Positions 27,841 to 36,502 of a stretch of 64,000 bases of DNA are shown piece after piece. The notes beneath the pieces are model-generated. The model was not told the DNA's origin. It did no database searches and was given only the letters and a program-made list of their open reading frames with translations. The position numbers were made by a program, and so were the translations under genes. Each line of letters opens with the position of its first letter. The first letter of the stretch is position 1. This DNA is from Streptococcus equinus. Its GTDB lineage: Bacteria > Bacillota > Bacilli > Lactobacillales > Streptococcaceae. The stretch is from positions 806,001-870,000 of the forward strand of contig NZ_FNKE01000001.1 of the NCBI RefSeq assembly GCF_900101445.1, read 5' to 3'.

Positions 27841-27870
27841 TTGACAAAAATAGCATCCTTTTGCTAAAAT
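27841..27870 (+). promoter_or_regulatory. Promoter of the ABC-F leader
   Basis: TTGACA (27841-27846), 18 bp, TAAAAT (27865-27870) preceded by TGC, an extended -10. Transcription would begin near 27877, about 200 nt before the ABC-F start. Confidence 0.75.
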
Positions 27871-27901
27871 GAAAGCAAATCAAGTAGGAGGATTTTTAAC
27901 G

Positions 27902-27913
27902 ATGAACAACTAA
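27902..27913 (+). CDS. Three-codon leader ORF (Met-Asn-Asn-stop)
   Basis: ATGAACAACTAA is preceded by AGGAGGA at 27886-27892 with 9 nt spacing, the best ribosome site in this leader. Minimal uORFs with an intact ribosome site occur in attenuators of antibiotic-responsive ABC-F genes; a ribosome stalled here could prevent formation of the terminator downstream. A real product is not expected. Confidence 0.6.
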   Translation: MNN

Positions 27914-28025
27914 GAGCAAAACGTTTTGGTATACCATATCAGGTTTTGTTTTTAGTGCACTTCTCTATTCTCTTGCTTATCCATCAGACGTGTTGGGTAT
28001 TTTTAGCGTTGACCATAATGAGATT

Positions 28026-28060
28026 CACACTCTACCTGCTATGGTAGAGTGTGTTTTTTT
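28026..28060 (+). terminator. Attenuator terminator in the ABC-F leader
   Basis: A perfect 11-bp stem CACACTCTACC/GGTAGAGTGTG, 6-nt loop and seven T, ending 16 nt before the ABC-F start codon. With the promoter 160 bp upstream and no other gene between, it can only act as a conditional stop. A competing pairing of AGTGCACTTCTC (27954-27965) with GAGATTCACACT (28020-28031) is possible but weak by eye. Confidence 0.8.
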
Positions 28061-28075
28061 GAAAGCGAGGATTTT

Positions 28076-29575
28076 ATGCTAGAAATTAATCAGTTATCCA
28101 TACACCATCTCAAGGATTCTAAGCCAATCATTACAGACTTGCATCTCATTGTAAATCCTGGTGAGAAATTAGCCATTATTGGAGAGGAAGGAACAGGCAA
28201 ATCAAGCCTACTAAAAACTATCGTATCCCCAAAATTAATTGCCAGCTATGCTGACTATACTGGACAAATTCGTAATCAGTTTAAAAAAATCGGATACCTT
28301 CCACAATCCCTGTCTAAAAATGAAAATGACCAGACCATCTCTGATTTTCTTTATAAGAATATGGATTATCTTTTCAATTATACAACTTTTTATCAAATGG
28401 CTGCGCAACTAGGGTTAGATCTTGCAACATTAGAAGAAAAAAATCAACTGTTATCTAGCTTATCAGGCGGTGAGAAACTCAAACTTCAACTGTCTAAATT
28501 AACCGGACAAGAAGCTGATTTACTCTTATTAGATGAGCCAAGCAGCGATCTTGATATTGACAGTCAAGTAGTCTTAAAAAAATTCATTCAAGAATCTAAT
28601 AAAACCATTATTTTTATCTCTCACGATGAAGCTATGCTTGAAGATACTGCTACCGCCATCTTACACCTTGAACTTCTTAAGCATCGTCAACTTCCTCGCG
28701 CTAGCTATTTCCAAGGGAAATACCAAGATTACCTTAAACAGCGTCAAAGTGCCTACACTAAACAGTTACAAGAAGCCAAAAACGACTGTCGCTTAAAGAA
28801 AAAAAGAGACGCAAAAATCCAGCGTCTCCACCAAGCTGCCCAATACAATGTTAGGCACACTCATGACAGCACTCTTGGAAGACTGGCGGCTAAAAAGATG
28901 AAAAATGTTCTTTCGCTTGAAAAAAGGTATCAAAAAGAAGATAGTAATCGTACCGAATTTCCAGAAAACATGGACAATATCGCACTCTTTTTTAATGATA
29001 TTTCAACCCTTGATAAAAATAAAAGAATTCTATCTTGGAAAAATCATCAGTTACCAAGTGGACAGATAATTAATTTAGATATTTTCGGACAAGATAAATT
29101 AGTGATAACAGGTAAAAATGGCATTGGAAAAACAAGATTAATCAAACAGATTTATCAAGACCTAAACCAAAATCAGCACCTATCTACCGGATACATGCCA
29201 CAAGATTATGATAGTTTCTTTTCAAAAGAGATTTCAGCTCTTAACTTTTTAGACGATGTGGCAAATGAGAATACCGCAAGAACGATTCTAGCTTGCCTTC
29301 AATTTACAAGAGAGGAAATGGAACACTCTACTCTTAACCTATCTGGTGGGCAAAAAGCTAAACTTTTCTTAGCCCACATGGTCCTTGCCAAAAATCAAGT
29401 GATTATTCTCGACGAACCAACACGACATTTTTCACCAACTAGCCAGCCACTTATCCGTGATCTTTTCATCAATTACCCTGGATGCATCATCAGCGTTTCT
29501 CATGACCAACATTTTATTCAAACCGTCGCAAGAAAACACTACCATTTAACTGAAAAATCCTTAGAAAGCAACTAA
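28076..29575 (+). CDS. ABC-F family ATPase (candidate ribosome-protection protein)
   Basis: 499 residues from ATG 28076 (site GCGAGGA). Two ABC domains and no membrane segment: Walker A GEEGTGKS (36-43) and GKNGIGKT, signatures LSGGEKLKLQ and LSGGQKAKLF, Walker B LLLLDEPSSDLD and VIILDEPTRHFSP, with a charged interdomain linker of ABC-F type (KKKRDAKIQRLHQAAQYN). ABC-F proteins bind the ribosomal E site and some displace antibiotics. The second Walker B departs from the usual DEPTNHLD. The preceding 200-nt leader with uORF and terminator supports induction by translation inhibitors. The drug class cannot be read from sequence. Confidence 0.88.
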   Translation: MLEINQLSIHHLKDSKPIITDLHLIVNPGEKLAIIGEEGTGKSSLLKTIVSPKLIASYADYTGQIRNQFKKIGYLPQSLSKNENDQTISDFLYKNMDYLFNYTTFYQMAAQLGLDLATLEEKNQLLSSLSGGEKLKLQLSKLTGQEADLLLLDEPSSDLDIDSQVVLKKFIQESNKTIIFISHDEAMLEDTATAILHLELLKHRQLPRASYFQGKYQDYLKQRQSAYTKQLQEAKNDCRLKKKRDAKIQRLHQAAQYNVRHTHDSTLGRLAAKKMKNVLSLEKRYQKEDSNRTEFPENMDNIALFFNDISTLDKNKRILSWKNHQLPSGQIINLDIFGQDKLVITGKNGIGKTRLIKQIYQDLNQNQHLSTGYMPQDYDSFFSKEISALNFLDDVANENTARTILACLQFTREEMEHSTLNLSGGQKAKLFLAHMVLAKNQVIILDEPTRHFSPTSQPLIRDLFINYPGCIISVSHDQHFIQTVARKHYHLTEKSLESN

Positions 29576-29577
29576 AA

Positions 29578-29601
29578 AAGCCCAGCTAAAAAGCTGAGCT
29601 T
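29578..29601. terminator. Convergent terminator after the ABC-F gene
   Basis: AAGCCCAGCT/AGCTGAGCTT arms, one mismatch, with A and T runs outside; lies between convergent genes. Confidence 0.65.
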
Positions 29602-29616
29602 AAGTAGGAGTGCAGG

Positions 29617-29799
29617 TTAAGACTCTTGGTCTTCTGCTTCTCCCGCTTTTTCTTTTGCTAATTTTTCACGTTCTAAGCGAAAACGTCGATTTGGATTAAG
29701 GGTATTGAAAAGTTCTTCTAGCTTTTCAGCATTCCAAACATCGGCTGCTGATACAAAATTACCATCTTTATCTCTAAAAGATATCGGTTTTTCACCCAT
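29617..29799 (-). CDS. Small conserved streptococcal protein of unknown function
   Basis: 60 residues, hydrophilic and highly charged: MGEKPISFRDKDGNFVSAAD, then NPNRRFRLEREKLAKEKAGE. ATG at 29799 with GGGAGGTT upstream. I recall similar short proteins near obg in other streptococci but no function. The N-terminus could be a short beta unit; the C-terminus is a basic/acidic helix. Downstream of obg on the same strand, separated by 214 bp of hairpin-rich sequence. Confidence 0.75.
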   Translation of the reverse strand: MGEKPISFRDKDGNFVSAADVWNAEKLEELFNTLNPNRRFRLEREKLAKEKAGEAEDQES

Positions 29800-30013
29800 A
29801 AGAACCTCCCGTTAAAAATATCTATAAAACTTATTATCGTTGATAAACACCTGCTACAACGTAAAATACTAAACCAATTTCGAAGTAGTACTAGCGTAAC
29901 AATTGAACACGTCCTACGAGCTGGGCAAAAAAGACAATTTTTCCTAGAGCTCGTTGCTCTTCGTTAAAATTCCTATTTTTGCTTTGCTCGCTTAACGGAC
30001 TTTGTATCTTATA
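29800..30013. other. Hairpin-bearing gap downstream of obg
   Basis: No gene. CGAGCT (29917-29922) pairs with AGCTCG (29948-29953), enclosing an AAAAA/TTTTT stem, and CGTTAA (29962-29967) pairs with TTAACG (29992-29997). The obg transcript probably ends here. Confidence 0.45.
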
Positions 30014-31327
30014 TTAATCCACGAATTCGAATTCGAAGTTACCGATTCGAACGATATCTCCGTCTTTAGCACCGCGTTCACGAAGGGCTTCATCGACACC
30101 CATACCACGCAATTGACGTGCAAATTTCATAACTGATTCGTCACGTTCCATATTTGTCATGACAAAGAGTTTTTCAAGTTTTTCACCTGACAATACCCAA
30201 GCAGCATCGTCATCACGTGAAATTTCAAACGGACGTTCGTCTGGATCAAATCCGTAGTATACTTCTTCGTCAATCATATCATCTTCAGTGTAAAGCAAGA
30301 ATTCATCAGTCTTATCAAGCAATTCTGCTGTTGCTTCCATCAGATTTTCCAATCCTTGGTGAGCCAAGCTTGAAATTGGGAAAATCATTGGCATTTCTTC
30401 GAAATCATCGTAGTTCGCAGCCAATTTTTCTTTGAAGACTTTCAAGTTTTCTTCTGCTTCTGGCATGTCCATTTTGTTAGCAACAATGATTTGTGGACGT
30501 TCCATCAAACGAAGGTTGTAAGTTTCAAGTTCGTTATTGATTGAAACATAATCTTCGTAAGGGTCACGACCTTCACTTGCTGACATATCAATAACGTGCA
30601 AAATAACACGTGTACGTTCGATATGGCGAAGGAATTGTGTTCCAAGACCTACACCTTGTGAAGCACCTTCAATCAATCCTGGAAGGTCAGCCATAGCAAA
30701 GCTGTCACCTGATTTTGTACGAACCATACCAAGGTTAGGCACGATTGTTGTAAAGTGATAAGCACCGATTTTTGGTTTAGCAGCTGTGACAACACTTAGC
30801 AATGTCGATTTACCAACTGATGGGAATCCAACCAAACCAACATCAGCCAAGATTTTCAATTCAAGTTGAAGTTCACGTTCTTCACCTGGTTCACCATTTT
30901 CAGCAATTTCTGGTGCAGGGTTACGTGGTGTCGCAAAGCGGATATTACCACGTCCACCGCGTCCACCATGAGCCACAACAAATTCTTGACCATTTTCAAC
31001 AAGGTCAGTGATAACTTTATTTGTCTCAGCATCACGAACAGTTGTTCCTTGTGGGACACGAACAATAAGGTCTTCTGCACCACGTCCGTGCATCCCTTTT
31101 GTCATCCCTTTTTCACCAGATTTAGCTTTAAAAATACGGTTGTAACGGAAGTCCATCAATGTACGAAGTCCTTCGTCAACTTTAAAGATGACTGAACCAC
31201 CTTTACCACCGTCACCTCCCCAAGGACCGCCATTAGGGACGTATTTTTCACGACGGAAGGCAACCATGCCATCACCACCACGACCAGCTTTAACGCTGAT
31301 TTTGGCAGTATCTAAAAACATACTCAT
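30014..31327 (-). CDS. obg: Obg family GTPase
   Basis: 437 residues. A glycine-rich Obg fold (residues 1-158: [35 protein letters not shown]), a GTPase domain with P-loop GFPSVGKST and G3 DLPG, G4 NKMD, and a C-terminal OCT domain. Essential GTPase in 50S ribosome assembly and stress signalling. Start ATG 31327, GAATT-AGG type weak site; ATG at 31321 (MFLDTAKI) is an equally plausible start. Confidence 0.97.
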   Translation of the reverse strand: MSMFLDTAKISVKAGRGGDGMVAFRREKYVPNGGPWGGDGGKGGSVIFKVDEGLRTLMDFRYNRIFKAKSGEKGMTKGMHGRGAEDLIVRVPQGTTVRDAETNKVITDLVENGQEFVVAHGGRGGRGNIRFATPRNPAPEIAENGEPGEERELQLELKILADVGLVGFPSVGKSTLLSVVTAAKPKIGAYHFTTIVPNLGMVRTKSGDSFAMADLPGLIEGASQGVGLGTQFLRHIERTRVILHVIDMSASEGRDPYEDYVSINNELETYNLRLMERPQIIVANKMDMPEAEENLKVFKEKLAANYDDFEEMPMIFPISSLAHQGLENLMEATAELLDKTDEFLLYTEDDMIDEEVYYGFDPDERPFEISRDDDAAWVLSGEKLEKLFVMTNMERDESVMKFARQLRGMGVDEALRERGAKDGDIVRIGNFEFEFVD

Positions 31328-31393
31328 TATTAATTCCTATTCTTTCATTGTAATCACAATTGCACTAAAATTGGATGTGCAAAAGCATAAAAA

Positions 31394-31410
31394 AACGCCT
31401 CTTCAGCGTT
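31394..31410 (-). terminator. Terminator after the 31413-31541 microprotein gene
   Basis: AACGC/GCGTT stem, 7-nt loop, then seven T on the minus strand. Confidence 0.7.
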
Positions 31411-31412
31411 CT

Positions 31413-31541
31413 TTAAATAATTGAACCAATAGCAGTCGCAATAAGACCACCTACAGTTACTAGAACCATTAAGATAACAACTACTAAAGTCAGTTTTTCA
31501 AACGCTGTTTTTTTACGTGGTCCGTTTTCACCAAATGCCAC
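31413..31541 (-). CDS. DUF4044-type 42-residue membrane protein, GTG start
   Basis: Read directly on the minus strand: GTG at 31541, stop 31413-31415. The product begins MAFGENGPRKKTAFEKLTLV and continues as one hydrophobic segment (residues about 17-42) ending AIGSII. A GAGGTG site lies 8 nt before the GTG. From memory this matches the DUF4044 family of streptococcal single-pass microproteins, N-terminus cytoplasmic and basic. The non-ATG start and length hide it from simple ORF calling. Function unknown. Confidence 0.82.
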   Translation of the reverse strand: MAFGENGPRKKTAFEKLTLVVVILMVLVTVGGLIATAIGSII

Positions 31542-31624
31542 CTTAATACACCTCGCTCAATTGATTTTATTACTATTATCTTAACATGATTAGGCTAAAT
31601 AATCAAATAAGTACTGCAAGAAAT

Positions 31625-32353
31625 TTACAGTTCAACGTCAAATTCTTCTAGTTCCGCTAGCTCTTCTGCTGTCAATCGACGCCACTCACCAAGTGATAAG
31701 TTTTCATCCAACTGTAATGATCCCATACTCAAACGTTCTAAGTCTGTGACTTCCTTACCACAAGCTAATACCATGCGTTTGACTTGGTGGAATTTTCCTT
31801 CTTTGATTGTGATAGCAACTAAGCTTGTCTTTGCAGCTTCATCAATTTCTAAAATCTCTAGCTGCGCTGGTTGACACGTGAAATCTTTCAACTCGATGCC
31901 TTTAGCAAAACGTTCGACATCTTCAGTTGTCATAATCCCAGCTACTTTAGCGCGATAAAGCTTGTCAACATGCTTTTTAGGCGAAAGCATAGCATGCGCT
32001 AATTTCCCATTATTTGTCAAAAGTAAAAGCCCGTGAGTATCAATATCTAATCGTCCAACAGGAAAGACTTCTTTATCCCAAGCGGTCTTATCAAGTAAAT
32101 CCAGAACCGTCTTATGATGATTGTCCTCGGTTGCAGAAATGACTCCTTTTGGCTTATTAAGCATGTAATAAACGTATTTTTCATAAGAGAGATTTTGCCC
32201 CTGACAAATGACCTGGTCAGCTTTTTCATCGATTTGTGTCTTGGGAGAAGTCTCGATTTTTCCATTGACAGAGACTTGTTTTTTCTTAAGAAGTTGTTTG
32301 ACTTCTGTGCGTGAGCCCTGACCTGCTTCAACTAAAAATTTATCTAAACGCAT
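31625..32353 (-). CDS. rsuA: 16S rRNA pseudouridine synthase, RsuA family
   Basis: 242 residues. An N-terminal S4 RNA-binding domain (MRLDKFLVEAGQGSRTEVKQ) precedes the catalytic domain, with the catalytic Asp in GRLDIDTHGLLLLTNNG and the motif KEGKFHQVKRM. It isomerises a uridine in 16S rRNA (position 516 in E. coli RsuA). Close relatives RluB/E/F modify 23S, so the target is by family resemblance. Monocistronic. Confidence 0.9.
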   Translation of the reverse strand: MRLDKFLVEAGQGSRTEVKQLLKKKQVSVNGKIETSPKTQIDEKADQVICQGQNLSYEKYVYYMLNKPKGVISATEDNHHKTVLDLLDKTAWDKEVFPVGRLDIDTHGLLLLTNNGKLAHAMLSPKKHVDKLYRAKVAGIMTTEDVERFAKGIELKDFTCQPAQLEILEIDEAAKTSLVAITIKEGKFHQVKRMVLACGKEVTDLERLSMGSLQLDENLSLGEWRRLTAEELAELEEFDVEL

Positions 32354-32410
32354 ATATTTCCTTTTACTAATATGATACTTTCATTGTACCATTTTTTAAG
32401 TCATAAAAAA

Positions 32411-32437
32411 ACAAGGTTCGATAGGCTCGAACCTTGT
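32411..32437 (-). terminator. Terminator after the first OppA gene
   Basis: 11-bp stem ACAAGGTTCGA/TCGAACCTTGT, 5-nt loop, T run on the minus strand. Confidence 0.85.
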
Positions 32438-32457
32438 CTCATCATCACTAGAATGAT

Positions 32458-34104
32458 TTATTTTTTGTATGCGTGAGTGAAGTCAACTTGCAATCCTGTT
32501 GAGTTACGAACAAGACCTTTAAGGTCAGGATTTTGAAGTGACTTAGTGCTACGGAAGTAGATTGGGTTGTAAAGTGCGTTGTCATAAAGAGCTTTTTCAG
32601 CAGCTTTATAATCATCAGCAGCAGCTTTAGCATCTAGAGCATCTGTAGTGATGGCTTTTTGGTAAGCAGCATCGTAATCAGCATTTGAGAATTTACCGTA
32701 GTTGTATGATGAACCAGTAGTGAAGAGTCCGTAGAATGTAGATCCTTCTGGATAGTCACCACCCCAAAGAACAAGGGCAACATCGAAGTTTTGGTTCTTA
32801 GTATCTTCAAGACGTTGTTTGAAAGTAACGAATTTTTCTTCAACTTTCAAGCCTGGAAGAGCTTCTTCCCAAGTTTGTTTGATGTAGTCAACAGCTGCTT
32901 TAGCAACTGGAGCGTCTGAGTCAGCAGTTACAGTCAATTTAACTGAATCTGTACCAAGTTCAGCAAGACCTTCTTTGAAGAGTTTAGTTGCTTCTTTTTT
33001 GTTGTATGAGTAACCTGGTGATACGTATTTAGCCAAGTCAGTTCCATCAGGAAGTTTTTCAAGACCTGTTGGTGCAAGGGCAGTTGCAGCTTTTGAACCA
33101 GTATCGATGGCAGCTTTAACGATACCTTCACGGTCAGTTGCAAGGTTAAGTGCTTGACGAACTTTAAGGTTGTTCAAAGCAGTTACTGTACCTGTTTGGT
33201 TGTAAACCATGTAAGCTGTTGTTGCTTCTGGAACTGGAACGACGTCTTTACGGTTTTTGTTAGCTTTAAATGTAGCTTCTGTGTTTGAGATGTTTGCTGT
33301 ATCAAGGTCACCATCTTTGTACATTTGAACAGCTGTATCTGGTTTCTTGATTGTTTGAACGTTTACTTTCTTAGTTTTAACGTCTTTAGCATCCCAGTAG
33401 TATTTGTTTTTCACAAGTGTGAAGTTACCATTTGTACCGTTCCATTTTGAAACTGTGTATGGACCAGAGTACAATGATTTTTCAGAAGTTGTACCGTATT
33501 GGTCACCTGCTTTTTCAACAAATGCTTTACTTTGTGGCATGAAGTTTGCAAATGATAGAAGACTCATGAATTGTGGAGAAGGGTTTGACAAAGTAAAGAT
33601 AACTTTGTTGCCATCAGCTTTAACACCAAGTTGGTCAACACCTTTAGTACCTGCAATGACATCTTCGGCATTCAAAACGTGAGCATCTGAAACAAGGTAT
33701 GAGTATTCAGAAGCTGTTTTTGGATCAGCAATACGTTGCCAGCTGTATACGAAATCTTCAGCTGTCAATTTGCTACCATCTGACCATTTAAGGTTATCAC
33801 GAAGTGTAGCTGTGTATGTCAAACCATCTTCAGATACGTCAACTTTTTCAGCCAAATCAGGTTTCAAATCACCTTTTTCATCAACACGAAGAAGGTTACT
33901 TCCTGAGTTACCAATAGCAATTGATGAGTAAGTATCAGTTACTTTTGAAATATCAAGTGTGCTGATTTCAGTTGGTACGAACCAATTGATATCTTTGCTA
34001 GCAGATTTTGATGATGAATTATTTCCACCACATGCTGCTAGTGTAGCAACAGACAACAATGTGACAGCCCCAAGACCGACACGTTTTAAAGTTTTGATCT
34101 CCAT
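32458..34104 (-). CDS. Peptide ABC transporter substrate-binding lipoprotein (OppA family), copy A
   Basis: 548 residues from ATG 34104, where AGGAGG lies 8 nt upstream; an ORF extension to 34122 is discarded. Lipobox TLAAC, Cys25. Family-5 solute-binding protein: ISTLDISKVTD, the YSGPYTVSKWNGTNG segment, and C-terminal RNSTGLQVDFTHAYKK. It binds oligopeptides outside the membrane; in streptococci such proteins also take in signalling peptides. No opp permease is adjacent. Very similar by eye to copy B at 34507, with shared C-terminus and leader, so a recent tandem duplication. Confidence 0.93.
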   Translation of the reverse strand: MEIKTLKRVGLGAVTLLSVATLAACGGNNSSSKSASKDINWFVPTEISTLDISKVTDTYSSIAIGNSGSNLLRVDEKGDLKPDLAEKVDVSEDGLTYTATLRDNLKWSDGSKLTAEDFVYSWQRIADPKTASEYSYLVSDAHVLNAEDVIAGTKGVDQLGVKADGNKVIFTLSNPSPQFMSLLSFANFMPQSKAFVEKAGDQYGTTSEKSLYSGPYTVSKWNGTNGNFTLVKNKYYWDAKDVKTKKVNVQTIKKPDTAVQMYKDGDLDTANISNTEATFKANKNRKDVVPVPEATTAYMVYNQTGTVTALNNLKVRQALNLATDREGIVKAAIDTGSKAATALAPTGLEKLPDGTDLAKYVSPGYSYNKKEATKLFKEGLAELGTDSVKLTVTADSDAPVAKAAVDYIKQTWEEALPGLKVEEKFVTFKQRLEDTKNQNFDVALVLWGGDYPEGSTFYGLFTTGSSYNYGKFSNADYDAAYQKAITTDALDAKAAADDYKAAEKALYDNALYNPIYFRSTKSLQNPDLKGLVRNSTGLQVDFTHAYKK

Positions 34105-34168
34105 AATAGATCCTCCTACCATATAACTTTCTTTCGGTATGTTATGTATTATAACACAATATTATCTA

Positions 34169-34183
34169 AAAATACAGAAAATT
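34169..34183 (-). promoter_or_regulatory. CodY-like box upstream of OppA copy A
   Basis: AATTTTCTGTATTTT on the minus strand, 12 of 15 matches to the CodY consensus, 16 bp upstream of the -10. It is kept identical in copy B. Confidence 0.5.
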
Positions 34184-34455
34184 TGAAAATTAATTAAAAT
34201 TTCAAAAAGAGTGCTTACACTCATTTTTCACTCATTTTGTAAACATTTAGGTTGATAGAGATGGAAATTGTTCGTTATTTTATAAAAATTCACTTGTTTT
34301 GGTGATTTACAATCAGTTTTCTTTTATCATTTTTAGCGATTATTAGAGCTTTAATCACTCAAATAATCATACTTCTCAAAGTATTTGTCACTGTATAAAA
34401 GCTAACATCGTTTTACATATTTTTACATAAAAAGTATAAATATCACACACAAAAA

Positions 34456-34484
34456 AATAAGCCCAAACATCAGTTGGGCTTATT
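34456..34484 (-). terminator. Terminator after the second OppA gene
   Basis: 11-bp stem AATAAGCCCAA/TTGGGCTTATT, 7-nt loop, T run on the minus strand. Confidence 0.85.
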
Positions 34485-34506
34485 TGGTTAAACTAAATTC
34501 TAATGC

Positions 34507-36156
34507 TTATTTTTTATAAGCGTGGCTAAAGTCCACTGTTAGACCTGTTGAGTTACGAACAAGGTTTTTAAGATCTGGATTTTGAAGCCATTCAGTACTA
34601 CGGAAGTAAATTGGATTGTAGTGTGCACCTTCGTAAAGGACTTTTTCAGCTGCTTTATAATCCGCTGCTGCTGCATCAGTATCCAAAGCATCAGTTGTCA
34701 AAGCTTTGTTATAAGCTTGGTCAAATTCTGGGCTTGATACTTTACCATAGTTATAAGCTGAAGCTGATGAGAACAAACCATAGAATGTTGATCCTTCTGG
34801 ATAATCTCCACCCCATGATACAAGGGCAACTTCGAAGTTTTGGTTCTTAGTATCTTCAAGACGTTGTTTAAAGGTAACAAATTTTTCTTCAATCTTCAAG
34901 CCTGGAAGAGCTTCTTCCCAACTTTGTTTGATGTAGTCAACAGCTGCTTTTGTAACGGCATCATCTGAATCAGCAGTCACTGTCAATTTAACTGAGTTTG
35001 TACCAAGATCAGCTAAACCTTCTTTAAATAATTTAGCAGCAGCTTTTTCATCGTATTTGTAACCTGGTTCAACGTATTTAGAAAGGTCAGTACCATCAGT
35101 TAATTTAGCAAGACCTGGTGTTGCAAGAGCTGTGGCTGGTTTTGATCCTGTATCGATAGCTGCTTCGACAACTCCTTTACGGTCAGTCGCTAGGTTAAGT
35201 GCTTGACGGATTTTTTCATTGGCAAGAGGAGCTACTGAACCAGTTTCGTTATAAACGATGTAAGTCATACGAGCTTCTGGTACTGGAACAGCATCTTTGT
35301 TTCCTTTATTAGCTTTGTAGATAGATGATGTTGCTGAGATATTTGCTGTGTCTAGCTCACCATTTTTATACATTTGAACTGCTGTATCAGCTTTTTTGAT
35401 TGCTTGAAGGTTAACTTTGTCAGTCTTAACGTTCTTAGCATTCCAGTAGTATTTATTTTTTACAAGTTTGAAAGTACCGTCACTACCGTTCCAACCTTTT
35501 ACAGTGTATGGACCTGAGTAGATTTGGTCTTTAGAAGTTGTAGCGTATTTATCGCCTTCTTTTTCAACAAATGCTTTTTTCTGTGGCATGAAGTTAGAAA
35601 AGGCAAGGTAATATTTGAACTGTGGACATGGACTTGTAAGGGTGAAGATAACTTTGTTGCCATCTGCCTTAACACCAAGTTGGCTAAGGTCAGAAAGTTC
35701 ACCTGAATTAATCTTATCAGCATTTTCCAAATGAGATTCAACAGCTAAGTAAGAATATTCAGAAGCTGTTTTTGGGTCAACCATGCGTTGCCATGTGTAA
35801 ACAAAATCTTCTGCTGTCAAAGCACTGCCATCTGACCATTTAAGACCATCACGCAAAGTTGCTGTATAAGTCAAACCATCTTCTGATACTTCAACACTTT
35901 TTGCCAAGTCAGGTTTTGGTTCACCTTTTTTATCGACACGAAGCAAATTACTTGATGAGTTCCCGATTGCTAACGCTGAATATTGGTCAGTGTGTTTTGA
36001 GATATCAAGAGACAAGATTTCAGTTGGTGTGTACCAATTGATTTCGTTTTTGTTAGCAGCTGATTTATTACCACCACCACATGCAGCCAAGAGAGCAACA
36101 GAAGCCAAACTTACCGCTCCCAAACCAACGCGTTTCCAAGTTGATTTACTTTCCAT
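34507..36156 (-). CDS. Peptide ABC transporter substrate-binding lipoprotein (OppA family), copy B
   Basis: 549 residues. Signal peptide with lipobox LLAAC, Cys26. Family-5 binding protein: EILSLDISKHTDQ, YSGPYTVKGWNGSDG, C-terminus RNSTGLTVDFSHAYKK. Paralogue of copy A with differences concentrated in the binding lobes (for example SPCPQFKYYLAF against SPQFMSLLSF), which may change peptide preference. An unusual cysteine (TSPCPQF) lies in the mature protein, rare in exported streptococcal proteins. Separate promoter and terminator. Confidence 0.93.
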   Translation of the reverse strand: MESKSTWKRVGLGAVSLASVALLAACGGGNKSAANKNEINWYTPTEILSLDISKHTDQYSALAIGNSSSNLLRVDKKGEPKPDLAKSVEVSEDGLTYTATLRDGLKWSDGSALTAEDFVYTWQRMVDPKTASEYSYLAVESHLENADKINSGELSDLSQLGVKADGNKVIFTLTSPCPQFKYYLAFSNFMPQKKAFVEKEGDKYATTSKDQIYSGPYTVKGWNGSDGTFKLVKNKYYWNAKNVKTDKVNLQAIKKADTAVQMYKNGELDTANISATSSIYKANKGNKDAVPVPEARMTYIVYNETGSVAPLANEKIRQALNLATDRKGVVEAAIDTGSKPATALATPGLAKLTDGTDLSKYVEPGYKYDEKAAAKLFKEGLADLGTNSVKLTVTADSDDAVTKAAVDYIKQSWEEALPGLKIEEKFVTFKQRLEDTKNQNFEVALVSWGGDYPEGSTFYGLFSSASAYNYGKVSSPEFDQAYNKALTTDALDTDAAAADYKAAEKVLYEGAHYNPIYFRSTEWLQNPDLKNLVRNSTGLTVDFSHAYKK

Positions 36157-36502
36157 AAAAAATTTCCTCCTACCATAAACTTTCTTTCGGTATGTCTGGT
36201 ATTATAACACACTATTTTCTAAAAATACAGAAAATTTTAAAATTAATAAAAATTTCAAAAAACTCACTTTATGATAGTAAGATGTCAATTATGGCTGAAA
36301 AATGGTGAAATTGCTTGAAAACACGAGCTTTTTAGCTACTTTTATGACAAAATCCACTACTTCTGATATTCTTGATTTTTCACTTTTAGCAAAGATTAAA
36401 AAGAAAAAGCCCTACTGCTAACTCCTTCATCCCCAAAAATGAGTTAGAAAAACTGACACAATCACAAAAAAAGAATGCCCAAAGGACATCCTTTCATCTA
36501 TC
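36157..36502. promoter_or_regulatory. Leader of OppA copy B and spacer to sulP
   Basis: 346 bp. The part 36169-36262 repeats the copy A leader: -10 (plus-strand ATTATA, 36201-36206) and the same CodY-like box at 36222-36236. A CTAACTC/GAGTTAG inverted repeat spans 36418-36447, and the sulP terminator is at 36472-36492. Confidence 0.6.
36472..36492 (-). terminator. Terminator after the SulP gene
   Basis: Minus-strand AGGATGTCC/GGGCATTCT, a 9-bp stem counting two G-U pairs, 3-nt loop, then seven T. Confidence 0.75.

Larger units (their letters stand above)
34105..34506. promoter_or_regulatory. Leader of OppA copy A and spacer to copy B
   Basis: 402 bp. On the minus strand: TGT-TATAAT extended -10 (34148-34153), preceded by a CodY-like box (plus-strand AAAATACAGAAAATT, 34169-34183; three mismatches to AATTTTCWGAAAATT). 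The remainder to about 34450 is AT-rich with nothing recognised; the copy B terminator lies at 34456-34484. Confidence 0.6.
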
